Made by a program: the position numbers and the translations under genes. 61,873 bases of DNA from Nocardia ninae NBRC 108245 (GTDB lineage Bacteria; Actinomycetota; Actinomycetes; Mycobacteriales; Mycobacteriaceae): NCBI RefSeq assembly GCF_007990755.1, contig NZ_BJXA01000054.1, positions 1 to 61,873 of the forward strand, in the 5' to 3' direction. Shown here piece after piece: positions 52,259 to 60,795 of this stretch. The notes beneath the pieces are model-generated. The model searched no databases and had not been told where the DNA came from. It saw nothing but the letters and a program-made list of their open reading frames with translations. Positions within the stretch are counted from its first letter, which is position 1. Each line of letters starts with the position of its first letter.

Positions 52259-52396
52259 GGTGCTCATCCTTCTGGACTTCGATGCTGCTATAGCTGATCG
52301 TGGTCGGCTGCCCGGCCCCGAGTCGAATTGGCCCCGGCACCACGGTCGCAACCGCATCACGACGTCACCCGCTACCCGTACTACCTCGCCTGCGAA

Positions 52397-52882
52397 TTAC
52401 CGCCGCAGGTTCGGTGGGTTCTCGTCCAGCACCAGCCGGAGGGTGACGTCGTGCTCGAGGGCCGCTTTCAAACTGGCGACCAGGTAGGCGAATCCGGCCG
52501 TCGAATCCCGGACGCCGTCGATCTGGGCTTGCAGATCGCCGCCGTACCCGCTCTCGGTGATATGCAGATACGTGGAGTCGTTCTCATACGGCGTGAACGA
52601 GAACTCGACGGTGGTCGGCTCGTCGGGATTGTAGTTGTCCCAAGTGAATTGGATACTGCTGTCCGGGTCGAACTTCTGAACCCGAATCGTGCGCGCCACG
52701 CCGTACATCTCCCATTCCCAGGTGAGTTCGGCACCCTCTGCCATCCGGCCACTGCTCTTCGTGTACCAGAATTTGGACGTGATCGAGGGGTCGGCGAGGG
52801 CCTCGAAGACGTCGTGCGGCGAACGGCGGATGAGCATGCCGAGGTCAACGGACGGGGGTTGGATCGGCTGCGGCGCAACCAT
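52397..52882 (-). CDS. SRPBCC-type (START-like) protein 3
   Basis: 161 aa. IRRSPHDVFEALADPSITSKFWYTKSSG, TIRVQKFDPDSSIQFTWDNY and TTVEFSFTPYENDSTYLHITESGYGG follow the SRPBCC pattern. The C-terminal helix (DGVRDSTAGFAYLVASLKAALEH) is intact. It differs considerably from the other two SRPBCC proteins here, so the three are not recent copies. Same strand as SRPBCC 2, with 138 bases between. Confidence 0.85.
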   Translation of the reverse strand: MVAPQPIQPPSVDLGMLIRRSPHDVFEALADPSITSKFWYTKSSGRMAEGAELTWEWEMYGVARTIRVQKFDPDSSIQFTWDNYNPDEPTTVEFSFTPYENDSTYLHITESGYGGDLQAQIDGVRDSTAGFAYLVASLKAALEHDVTLRLVLDENPPNLRR

Positions 52883-52988
52883 GGTGTCTCCTGTTCGGTG
52901 AAGGGATTCGATAACTCTTTCGGTAGTGGTTCGGATTCACCGTAACGGTGGATGGGTGTCGTCGTGCGTCATTCGAGCATGTGAGGAC

Positions 52989-54698
52989 TCACTTTCCGTC
53001 GAGCCACAGGTTGGTCGGATCGCCGTTGAGCACCGGATAAGGCAGCCAGTTCCGCACGGTCGTTGCGTGGAACCAGTACTGGTGTGCGAAGAGGATGGGC
53101 ACCACGGCGGCGTCGTGCAGCACCTCGGCCTCCATCCGGCGGAAGAGTTCACCGGCTCGTGCTTCGTCGGCCGAAGTGAGTGCGGCGCCGAGCAACTCGT
53201 TGACCTTCGCACTGCGATAGCGGCCGAAGTTGGAACCCCAGTCACCGTGCTCGACCACACCCCGGCTGTCGAACAGGGGTTGCAGATATGTTCTGGCGTT
53301 GTTGCCGTACCAGTCCGGTTCCCAGCCGGTAAGGGCGATGTCCCAACTCTTCTGTGTGACCGAGGTGGAGAAGTAGTCCGAGAAGAGCTCGTTGATCGAG
53401 ACGCCGACCAGTTCGACGCGGATACCGGCCCGGGCCAGCGCCGCTTTGACCACCTCGGCCGTCTCGGGGTGGATGTCGCGGTCGCGGAAGACCAACCGCA
53501 GCGTGAGCCCGTCCGGGTAGCCGGCATCGGCGAGTAGTTTTCCGGCCAGCTCCGGATCGCCGCGGCCCCCTTCTGTTCCGTACGGACGGAACTCGCGATG
53601 CGCGGTGCACAACGGGGGCAGGATCTGATCGGCGATGTCGTTCAGCCTCGGACCGCCCCATACGCGCGATACCGCGGCCTTGTCCACCGCGTACTGCAGC
53701 GCGACTCGAACCTCCCGACCGGCCATGACGGGGCTGGCGAAGTTGATCACCAGATAGGGGCTGAACAATCCGGCGGAGCACACCTCCAGCCGTGGGTCAT
53801 CGCCGTGCAGGAGTGGCGGGAGTTCCTCGGTGAGCGGTTGGATGTCCCACAGCATGTCGGCCGCACCGGTGGCAACCAGATCGTGAGCCGCGCGCTCGGA
53901 CATCCCCTCGCGAACGACGATGGAGTCCACATATGCGGCCCGCAGGCTATCGGACTTCGGTTCCCATGCGGGGTTCCGCTCGAGCACGATCCGTTCTCCC
54001 GGAACGTAATTCACCACCTGGTAAGGGCCGTTCGAGGCAAGAACGCGGTTGAACTCCTGGCTGCCGGGGACGAAATCCAGGTACTCGACCGGTGCCGGCG
54101 TGGCGAACGGCAAGGCGAGCATGTTCAAGAAGTCGGAGGTGGGATACCGAGTGGCGAACCAGATCTCCCGGTCCCCGCGCACGCGCACACCGCGAATCTC
54201 GGTGTGCTCCATGGTTTCCGCGATGGTGTCGCGCGGCGCGTCCGCCATCGCGTCCCGGAACTCGGTCATGCCATCGATCGTGCTCAGGTAGTAGGCCAGG
54301 CCGGGACTGCTCGCGAGTGGATGGGCCAGTCGCTTGATCCCGCGGACGACATCGCCGGCGACCAGCGGGCGGATGCCCCACGGGGTGTTCCACCGCAGGT
54401 CTTCGGCGAGGGTGAACCGATACTGCGTGCCGTCCGTGCTGATCCGGCCGTTCGCCACGGTCGGCACCTCGGTTGCCAGGTCCGCGACGATCTTTCCGGC
54501 TTCCGCGCGGTTGCGGCTCGCGACGTAGCCGACCAGCTGCCGCGTGTAGCCACGGACGATGCCGCGGGTAGCCGTGTGGTACGCCAGCGCGGGGTCGAGA
54601 TAGTCGACGTCGCCGGCCCCGACCAGGGTGAGCGTGCCGCCACGCCGGGGCGCTTGCTCCTCGGTCGAGCTAGCAGTTCGAGTAGTTGTTTCCCGCAC
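52989..54698 (-). CDS. family-5 solute-binding protein without signal peptide (2)
   Basis: 569 aa from a GTG at 54698 placed 10 bases after GGAAAGG; upstream in-frame starts are within or before that site. The N-terminus (VRETTTRTASS, Glu/Thr-rich) is polar with no hydrophobic signal or lipobox, and then RRGGTLTLVGAGDVDYLDPA starts the mature SBP_bac_5 fold. Other signatures: LASNGPYQVVNYVPGERIVLERNPAW and WDIALTGWEPDWYGNNARTYLQP. No ABC permease or ATPase gene accompanies it. Paralogue of the other two in this cluster and divergent from the third. Confidence 0.88.
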   Translation of the reverse strand: MRETTTRTASSTEEQAPRRGGTLTLVGAGDVDYLDPALAYHTATRGIVRGYTRQLVGYVASRNRAEAGKIVADLATEVPTVANGRISTDGTQYRFTLAEDLRWNTPWGIRPLVAGDVVRGIKRLAHPLASSPGLAYYLSTIDGMTEFRDAMADAPRDTIAETMEHTEIRGVRVRGDREIWFATRYPTSDFLNMLALPFATPAPVEYLDFVPGSQEFNRVLASNGPYQVVNYVPGERIVLERNPAWEPKSDSLRAAYVDSIVVREGMSERAAHDLVATGAADMLWDIQPLTEELPPLLHGDDPRLEVCSAGLFSPYLVINFASPVMAGREVRVALQYAVDKAAVSRVWGGPRLNDIADQILPPLCTAHREFRPYGTEGGRGDPELAGKLLADAGYPDGLTLRLVFRDRDIHPETAEVVKAALARAGIRVELVGVSINELFSDYFSTSVTQKSWDIALTGWEPDWYGNNARTYLQPLFDSRGVVEHGDWGSNFGRYRSAKVNELLGAALTSADEARAGELFRRMEAEVLHDAAVVPILFAHQYWFHATTVRNWLPYPVLNGDPTNLWLDGK

Positions 54699-54740
54699 TG
54701 CCACACCACCTTTCCGCATCCGCCCCAAAGTATACTTCTA

Positions 54741-54753
54741 TTACATATAGTGA
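54741..54753. promoter_or_regulatory. TTAC-N5-GTGA dyad between divergent solute-binding genes
   Basis: TTACATATAGTGA in the 97-base divergent region. It is one base from TTAC-N5-GTAA, the operator form reported for the DUF24/HxlR regulator CatR, and contains TATAGT. It is a candidate target of the cluster HxlR protein or simply a -10 element. Confidence 0.5.
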
Positions 54754-54795
54754 TCTAGAGGATCTTTCGGCACGGTCCGAACCAGGAGGTCGGCA

Positions 54796-56508
54796 ATGAG
54801 CGGTGATCAGCCACGGTACGGCGGCACCTTGCGCCTGTACGGGCCGGGAAGCATGGACCATGTCGACCCGGCGAGCTCCTATTACATGCTGTCCGGGCAG
54901 ATCATCAGACTGTTCACCCGCCAGCTGTTCACCTATCGTCCGGTGGCGCATCTGAACGACTGGAACCAAGTGACGCCGGTACCCGATGTCGCACTGGAGA
55001 TCCCGACGATCGACAACGGCGGTCTCAGTCGCGACCACCTGACCTATACCGTCCGCCTGCGCCCAGGAGTCCTGTGGGACACCACCCCGCCGCGCGAGGT
55101 GACCGCAGCGGACTTCGTCCGTGGGTTCAAGCGCATGTGCAACCCTGTGCTCCGAGCCGGCGCGATCCACTACTACACCAGCACCATCAAAGGCGTAGCC
55201 GAATACTGCGACGACTACGCCGCCGCTGTGCCGCAACGGAATCCGACGGCGGCCGAGCTGGCGCGGTTCCAGAACTCCCGCGATATCCCGGGGATCACCG
55301 CGGTCGACGAACGGACCCTGGTGTTCGAGTTGATCCGGCCTGCACTGGACTTCATTCACATCATCTCGATGATGTTCGCGTCACCGGCTCCCGCGGAATA
55401 TGACGACTTCGTCCCCGACAGTCCCGAGTTCCGGCGAAACGTCCGGTCGTTGGGGCCTTACCGGCTGACCCACTACCGCCACGGCGCGGAACTGCGCATG
55501 GCCCGAAATCCGGTGTGGCGCCGGGACACCGACCCGGTGCGGCATCAGTATCTGGACGGTGTCGAGGTCATCATGGAGAAGGCGACACCGGAGCAGGTCG
55601 GGCAGCGGATCAGAGCCGGGCACGCGGACCTGTCCTGGGCGTCCCCGGTCACCGAAACCTACGACGAGAATCCCACCGACCCGGGTAACAACCTCGGCTA
55701 CGCGTTGAATCCCTACGTCGTGCTCAACACCGTCAGCCCGAACGCCGACGGCGCCATGGGCAAAGTCGGAGTGCGCCAGGCGATCTCCTACGCGATCGAT
55801 AAAACGACAATGGTCGACATCTTCGACAAGCTGAGCGTCGGTACGGTGATGTGGCCCGCCCACTCCGCCATTCCACCGGGCAATTACGGCTACGAGGACT
55901 TCGATCTCTATGCGACACCGGGCGATCGAGGCGATCCGGCGAAGGCGCGTGAACTCCTCACCGCCGCAGGTTATCCGGACGGACTGACGTTGACGGTCGC
56001 GCATCGCGATGTGGACGCGAACCCCGAGGTCGCCGACGCACTGGCCACCGACCTCGCGAAGATCGGCATCACCCTGCGTTTGATCGCACTGGGGCACGCC
56101 GACTTCTACCCCTTCCTCCGGGATCCGGCCAATGCACGGGCAGGCGCCTGGGACATGTCGACCCCGGCGTGGACACCGGATTGGTTCGGCAACAACGGGC
56201 GTGCCTTCCTGCAACCGATGTTGCAGACCAACGAAGTTCGCGGCACCGGCAACTACGGGTGCTACAGCAACCCCGAGGTCGACCGCATGATCGAGCAGGC
56301 GCTCTCGGCGACCGATCCGGCCGACGCGCACGCGGCGTGGCATGCGGTGGATCTGCAGGTGATGCGGGACGCGGCCATCGTGCCGATCCTGGTGCACGCA
56401 CCGACCATCCCCCACATCCGGGGTGCCAGAGTGCGCAATGCGATCGCCATGCCCACCATCGATCGCTGGTTCGACCTGTCCAACCTCTGGCTCGATACCG
56501 GCGAATGA
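54796..56508 (+). CDS. family-5 solute-binding protein without signal peptide (3)
   Basis: 570 aa from an ATG behind AGGAGG. It begins MSGDQPRYGGTLRLYGPGSM, directly in the mature SBP_bac_5 fold and without a signal sequence. It is the closest paralogue of protein 1 (LRLYGPG, FTRQLFTYR, VRGFKRM, NPVWR and LxxxSPNA(A/D)GAxxKV are shared). The C-terminal half has WTPDWFGNNGRAFLQPML. Its stop overlaps the start of the metallopeptidase-like gene (ATGA). Confidence 0.88.
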   Translation: MSGDQPRYGGTLRLYGPGSMDHVDPASSYYMLSGQIIRLFTRQLFTYRPVAHLNDWNQVTPVPDVALEIPTIDNGGLSRDHLTYTVRLRPGVLWDTTPPREVTAADFVRGFKRMCNPVLRAGAIHYYTSTIKGVAEYCDDYAAAVPQRNPTAAELARFQNSRDIPGITAVDERTLVFELIRPALDFIHIISMMFASPAPAEYDDFVPDSPEFRRNVRSLGPYRLTHYRHGAELRMARNPVWRRDTDPVRHQYLDGVEVIMEKATPEQVGQRIRAGHADLSWASPVTETYDENPTDPGNNLGYALNPYVVLNTVSPNADGAMGKVGVRQAISYAIDKTTMVDIFDKLSVGTVMWPAHSAIPPGNYGYEDFDLYATPGDRGDPAKARELLTAAGYPDGLTLTVAHRDVDANPEVADALATDLAKIGITLRLIALGHADFYPFLRDPANARAGAWDMSTPAWTPDWFGNNGRAFLQPMLQTNEVRGTGNYGCYSNPEVDRMIEQALSATDPADAHAAWHAVDLQVMRDAAIVPILVHAPTIPHIRGARVRNAIAMPTIDRWFDLSNLWLDTGE

Positions 56509-57764
56509 GCGTCCCCGATAACGACCTGCCGTCCTACGAGCCGGTGGTCCGCGAGTATCTGCTGTTGGGGCTGCGCCTGGGCAAACTGATCGACGGTTTC
56601 GTGGACTGCTGGTTCGGCGATCCCCGGCTCTCGGCCCGCGTCGACGAAGAACCACCCGCCAATCCCACCGAGTTGGCTCGGCACGCGGCCGGGCTGCGGG
56701 CCGAACTCGCCGACTCGGACCTGTCCGACGCGCGGCAGCGGTATCTGTCCGCGCAACTCACGGCGCTGGAATGTGTGGCAAAACGGCTGTCCGGCACGGA
56801 CATACCCTTCCTGGACGAGATCCGTCAGTACTTCGACGTCGACCTCACCATCGGCGATCCCGAGTGCTATGCGAACGCGCACAAGGCGATCGCCGAGTTG
56901 TTACCGGGCAGCGGCGGCTTGCAGGAGCGGCTCGACGCGTACTACGAGCGCAATCGCATTCCACCGGACCGCTTGCAGCGAGCCGTGCAGGCTGTCTCCG
57001 ACGAACTGCGCGTGCTCGCACAACCGCTGTTCGGCTTGCCGGTCGGCGAGCGTGTCGATTACGAAGTGGTGCACGGCAAGCCCTGGAACGCCTTCAACCG
57101 GTATCTGGGCGGCTTTCGCTCCGAGGTCGCGCTCAATGACGAGGCCGGGCGCGCGATCGCGGCCCTGCCGATACTCGTCACCCACGAGTCGTATCCCGGT
57201 CACCACACCGATCATTGCCTCAAGGAGGCTGGGCTCGTGCGCGAGCACGGGCACGGCGAACAGCTCATCTCGCTGGTGAACACGCCGCAGTGCCTGATCT
57301 CGGAGGGTACGGCCGAACTCGCGCACGTGGCGGTCCTCGGCTCGGGGTGGGGCGAATGGACAGCGAGAATCCTTGCCGGAGAAGGGATAACCAGCGACGG
57401 TGCGCTCGTCGAGCGAGTGCGGACACTGCTTCAGCGGCTGTTGCCCGCTCGCCAGGACGCGGCGATCATGCTGCACGACCGCGGCGCCGATATCGATGAC
57501 GTCACCGACTATCTCCAGCGGTGGCTGCTGCTGCCGCGCGACCGAGCCCAGCACATGGTGAGCTTCCTGACCGACCCGCTGTGGCGGGCCTACACGGTCA
57601 CCTACATCGAGGGGGCACGGCTGGTCGGCGCGTGGTTGGACGACAAACCGGCGAATCAGCCTGTCGCCGAACGCTATCTGAGCCTGCTCCGGAAACCGTT
57701 GCTGCCCTCCGACCTGCAGCGTGAGCTGGACGCGACGAAAGTGTCACCGGCTATTGGGCACTGA
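56505..57764 (+). CDS. DUF885-type zinc metallopeptidase-like protein
   Basis: 419 aa, ATGA-coupled to solute-binding protein 3. The zinc motif HESYPGHH (227-234) with Glu228, followed about 40 residues later by SEGTAELAH, is the DUF885/carboxypeptidase-like signature. The family is normally 550 aa or more and often secreted. This copy is shorter, with no signal peptide. It may hydrolyse an amide or peptide bond in a cytosolic intermediate. Coupling to a peptide-binding-type SBP suggests the SBP delivers or holds its substrate. The 3' end overlaps the convergent beta-propeller gene by 14 bases. Confidence 0.82.
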   Translation: MSVPDNDLPSYEPVVREYLLLGLRLGKLIDGFVDCWFGDPRLSARVDEEPPANPTELARHAAGLRAELADSDLSDARQRYLSAQLTALECVAKRLSGTDIPFLDEIRQYFDVDLTIGDPECYANAHKAIAELLPGSGGLQERLDAYYERNRIPPDRLQRAVQAVSDELRVLAQPLFGLPVGERVDYEVVHGKPWNAFNRYLGGFRSEVALNDEAGRAIAALPILVTHESYPGHHTDHCLKEAGLVREHGHGEQLISLVNTPQCLISEGTAELAHVAVLGSGWGEWTARILAGEGITSDGALVERVRTLLQRLLPARQDAAIMLHDRGADIDDVTDYLQRWLLLPRDRAQHMVSFLTDPLWRAYTVTYIEGARLVGAWLDDKPANQPVAERYLSLLRKPLLPSDLQRELDATKVSPAIGH

Positions 57765-58389
57765 TGCCGGGCACCATGATCGCGCGTAGTTGCAAGGTGG
57801 TGTGGTCGCAGTACCAGATCCGGCTGCCGTCCCAGGTCAGCCCGGTCGGGTTGCCTGCGACATTGTACGAAGCGACCTCGCGACGCGTTTCCAGGTCGAC
57901 GAGATTGATCATGGCGCCGTGGTAGTCGGCGTAGGCGAGGTAGTCGTCGGAGACGGTGACGCCGGCGGGCGGCGCGTGCACGGGAATGGTGTCGACCAGC
58001 TTGAGCCCGTCGGTCGTGCGCAGATCGATCGACTTCCGATTCTCGTAGCCGAGCCACACCCCGTGCTGGGCCGCCTCGAGTCCGGACAACCCTTCGCCTG
58101 GACGGGGATTGGGCAACTCGGTGACCGTATCGCCTGTCGCTGGGTCGATTACGCGCAAGACCCGGTCGTCACCGACGACTTGGACCAGATGACCACCCAT
58201 CGTCGTGAGATCGGAACGGACTGCCGCGCAAGGGATTCGGTGTTGGACGGCGCCCGTTGCCGGGTCGATCGCGATGATCTGGTTGAGCACACCTTCGGAG
58301 AACCAGAGCAGATCTCCCGACCAGGTCAGGCCACACAGCTTCAGCGCCCGCACGGGGATGTCGCGCACTGTTCCGACAGAAATCGGCAT
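57751..58389 (-). CDS. short cytosolic beta-propeller protein 2 (NHL/PQQ-like)
   Basis: 212 aa from an ATG at 58389 behind GGAGGGG. It has blade-like repeats CGLTWSGDLLWFSEGVLNQIIAIDPATG and later PTGLTWDGSRIWYCDHTT, paralogous to the protein at 35537-36190. There is no signal peptide. Its ATG overlaps the stop of the upstream PRMT-like gene (TAATG), so they are co-translated. Function unknown; ligand binding or substrate recruitment for the methyltransferase are possibilities. Confidence 0.75.
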   Translation of the reverse strand: MPISVGTVRDIPVRALKLCGLTWSGDLLWFSEGVLNQIIAIDPATGAVQHRIPCAAVRSDLTTMGGHLVQVVGDDRVLRVIDPATGDTVTELPNPRPGEGLSGLEAAQHGVWLGYENRKSIDLRTTDGLKLVDTIPVHAPPAGVTVSDDYLAYADYHGAMINLVDLETRREVASYNVAGNPTGLTWDGSRIWYCDHTTLQLRAIMVPGISAQ

Positions 58390-59249
58390 TACCCCTCCCC
58401 TCCCCGAGCGATGGTGCAATCCAGCCGCCAGTCGGTGACCACCCGGGATTGCGCGGAGCCGGACGGTCTGTGCACCGTCGCCCGGACGGCGTCACCGTCG
58501 GTCACCGGGGTGTGCCGCAGCGGCCAGATCCACACTGCCCAGTTACATCCTTGATAGGAAGGAAAATTCGACAGGGAGACGCCCTCGATGAGGTCGGCGG
58601 TGAAGAACCCCATGATGGCGTGCAGGTTTCCAGGCCGGCTGATGGGCAGGGTCACGCGGTCCGAGATCGGCACGGCGGCGCTGAGCAGCCGCGGTTCCCG
58701 CTGGAAGAAGTGCAATTGGGCATGTGGCTGGGCGAATTCCTGCACGGCGTCGAGCCGGAAGCCGTGAAAATCCTGCCCCCACATCCCCCAGCCTTCGTCA
58801 TCGAATTCGATCGCGGCCAGCGTGGTGGTCAGCTCGCGCGGGATGATCCGGCCGTCCGGCTTCAGGTTTTTGCGAGCGACACTGTCCAGCACTCGCATCA
58901 TGTTCTCTTCCGGGCCGAGATTGCCCATCATCTCCGAGACGATGACGTCGGCCTTGCGCGGTAATCGGACCGCGCGCGCGTCACCCTGGACGAGGGTGAG
59001 CTGATCTTTGAGGTCGTTGGTCACGATGATGCGTTCGGCCACCGCCGCCACACCCGGGTCCGCCTCGATCGCGTACACATGCTCGGCACCGTGTTTCAGC
59101 GCCAGGAGCGACAGCGCCAAAGTTCCGGCGCCGACGTCGATCACGATCGAGCCGGGCTCGACGGCCTGCGCCAGCGCCTGATCGTAAGCGTTCATCCTCG
59201 GCCGGTCGGAGAGCATCACCTGGTGCATGAGAAGGGTCAGCGGATCCAC
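58389..59249 (-). CDS. PRMT-like SAM-dependent methyltransferase
   Basis: 286 aa from a GTG at 59249 behind GGAGG; the longer frame to 59432 overlaps the next gene and is rejected. Motif I reads VIDVGAGTLALSLLA (near 36-50), and SEMMGNLGPEENM (near 107-119) matches the double-Glu loop (SExMG...E) of protein arginine methyltransferases, with both glutamates present. PRMTs are uncommon in bacteria. Here a small guanidino/amino substrate, or modification of a cluster protein, is possible. Co-translated with beta-propeller 2. Confidence 0.8.
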   Translation of the reverse strand: MDPLTLLMHQVMLSDRPRMNAYDQALAQAVEPGSIVIDVGAGTLALSLLALKHGAEHVYAIEADPGVAAVAERIIVTNDLKDQLTLVQGDARAVRLPRKADVIVSEMMGNLGPEENMMRVLDSVARKNLKPDGRIIPRELTTTLAAIEFDDEGWGMWGQDFHGFRLDAVQEFAQPHAQLHFFQREPRLLSAAVPISDRVTLPISRPGNLHAIMGFFTADLIEGVSLSNFPSYQGCNWAVWIWPLRHTPVTDGDAVRATVHRPSGSAQSRVVTDWRLDCTIARGGEG

Positions 59250-59391
59250 AATGCCTGCCTCCGGTCGTGGGTGCTGGTCCCTCCCGCACAGCGCGGTGAG
59301 GGACCAGCAGGGCCGAGCTTTCGCTATTGATAATTCTAGGGAACTCGCCCGAGCGGCCGGCGTCAAGCGACGACCGCTCGGAAGAGCCCAC

Positions 59392-60594
59392 CTACACGTT
59401 GACGGCGGCGTGCTCGCCGACAAACGAATCACGCATGACCAGATTGATACCCGTCAGCCTGGCCTTGACCTCGTCCGCAGTGGTGACCAGCGCGGTGTCC
59501 GTGCCGTTCATCTGCAGCTCGGTCCCGGTGGCCTCCATGCTCGACAGCTTGCCGAACACGTGCACCGGATTCGTCGCGTACAGCGTCACCTCAGGGGTGA
59601 CCAGCTCGAACTCGGTGTCGATGTGCAGCTCGCTCGGGTAGCGGATGCGGCTCAGGCTGTCTTCGGTGCCTTCGCCGAGGGTGCCACCGGACACGCGCGG
59701 GAAGCTCACCCGCAACATCACGCGCCCGCCGAGCTCGGCGCAGTGACCCGAGATCGCGACGCGCGAGATCTGTGCCAGCACACCGGAGCCCTCGTCGTGC
59801 TTCTCCGGTCCGAACAGCAGGATCTCCGTGCCCGCCGCGTGCTTGTAGTCGCCGGCCAGGTCGACGGTCACCTCCTTGCCGCCCACCTCCAGTTTGGCTT
59901 GGCCCTCCAACGACACCTGCATGATCATCGACGGGTCGACCAGCATGGAGATGCACGGCCCGGCGCTGGGCATGAAGAACATGCTCGGCGTGATGCCTAC
60001 CGGTTCGTTTTCGTCGTTGGCGGGGTACCAGGCCTCGGGCAGGGTGGTACCGCGGACCACGTTTGGCCCCACGATCACGTCGAACGGACCGTCACCGCGC
60101 GGCTTGCCGAGATACGGGCCGGTCAGCGGCTTCTTGAACGGCGGGATATGGTCGACGACACCGTAGATGTCGATCACGTTGCGGTGTGCCAGCCGCAGCG
60201 TGCTGGACTCCAGGATGCCGAACCGGCGAATATTGAACTCCGCGGGGAAGTTCTTGCCTGGCGTGATCTGGCGTACGTGACCGGTGTTGGGCAGGAACGG
60301 ATTCGACAGCACCTGGATGCGGTCGTCCAGTTCGTAGCTGTAGCCCTTGATACCGACCTCGGGGGCCGAGATCAGCTCGGTCTCGAACTCCGCGTAACCC
60401 CTTTCGTCGACGCGATGCTCGAACCCGGGCATCGGCCACTTGTTGAGTTGGACGAAGCCGGAGAGGTTGATCGTCTCCTTCCGTGCCGCGTAGTAATCCT
60501 CACCGAATGCCACGGTCGCGGCGGCGAGGATATGCGGACGGATCGGCTTCGGTTCTAAGTTCAGTGATTCGTACGTCTCTTTGATGGCGCTCAA
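59392..60594 (-). CDS. unrecognised 400-residue protein
   Basis: 400 aa from a TTG at 60594 placed 8 bases after GGAGG; a GTG at 60603 abuts that site. It is mostly beta-rich and has no signal peptide, transmembrane span or nucleotide-binding motif that I can see. Segments such as INLSGFVQLNKWPMPGF, FGILESSTLRLAHRNVIDIYG, VEVGGKEVTVDLAGDYKHAAG-like (near 235-255) and TLYATNPVHVFGKL suggest stacked beta-domains. It is the outermost gene of the cluster on the right, transcribed from its own promoter. I do not recognise the family. Confidence 0.75.
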   Translation of the reverse strand: MSAIKETYESLNLEPKPIRPHILAAATVAFGEDYYAARKETINLSGFVQLNKWPMPGFEHRVDERGYAEFETELISAPEVGIKGYSYELDDRIQVLSNPFLPNTGHVRQITPGKNFPAEFNIRRFGILESSTLRLAHRNVIDIYGVVDHIPPFKKPLTGPYLGKPRGDGPFDVIVGPNVVRGTTLPEAWYPANDENEPVGITPSMFFMPSAGPCISMLVDPSMIMQVSLEGQAKLEVGGKEVTVDLAGDYKHAAGTEILLFGPEKHDEGSGVLAQISRVAISGHCAELGGRVMLRVSFPRVSGGTLGEGTEDSLSRIRYPSELHIDTEFELVTPEVTLYATNPVHVFGKLSSMEATGTELQMNGTDTALVTTADEVKARLTGINLVMRDSFVGEHAAVNV

Positions 60595-60641
60595 TCCAGA
60601 CACCTCCAGCGTCTGTGGAACTAGTTGGAACGATGCCTTTA

Positions 60642-60670
60642 ACTATATGTTTTTGAACTGATCTGGGCAA
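60642..60670 (-). promoter_or_regulatory. sigma-70-type promoter for the 400-residue protein gene
   Basis: On the minus strand TTGCCC (60665-60670) and TATAGT (60642-60647) are separated by exactly 17 bases, 48 bases before the TTG start. The -10 lies within TAACTATATGTTT (60640-60652 on the plus strand), an example of the recurring dyad, so regulator and polymerase sites would overlap. Confidence 0.65.
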
Positions 60671-60752
60671 TGATACGAGCCCTACCAAAAGGAGAAGTAT
60701 CAAGATTAATTTCCGATCCCGCTGAATTCGCGCCAGCAAATGGCATGCCGAA

Positions 60753-60781
60753 GCCGCGCAACACGTTTCATGTTGCGCGGC
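60753..60781. terminator. hairpin terminator downstream of clpC
   Basis: Arms 60753-60763 (GCCGCGCAACA) and 60771-60781 form a perfect 11-bp stem with a 7-base loop. It is positioned 15 bases after the clpC stop on the minus strand and probably insulates clpC from the enediyne cluster. Confidence 0.8.
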
Positions 60782-60795
60782 GGCTGCCGGCGGAA

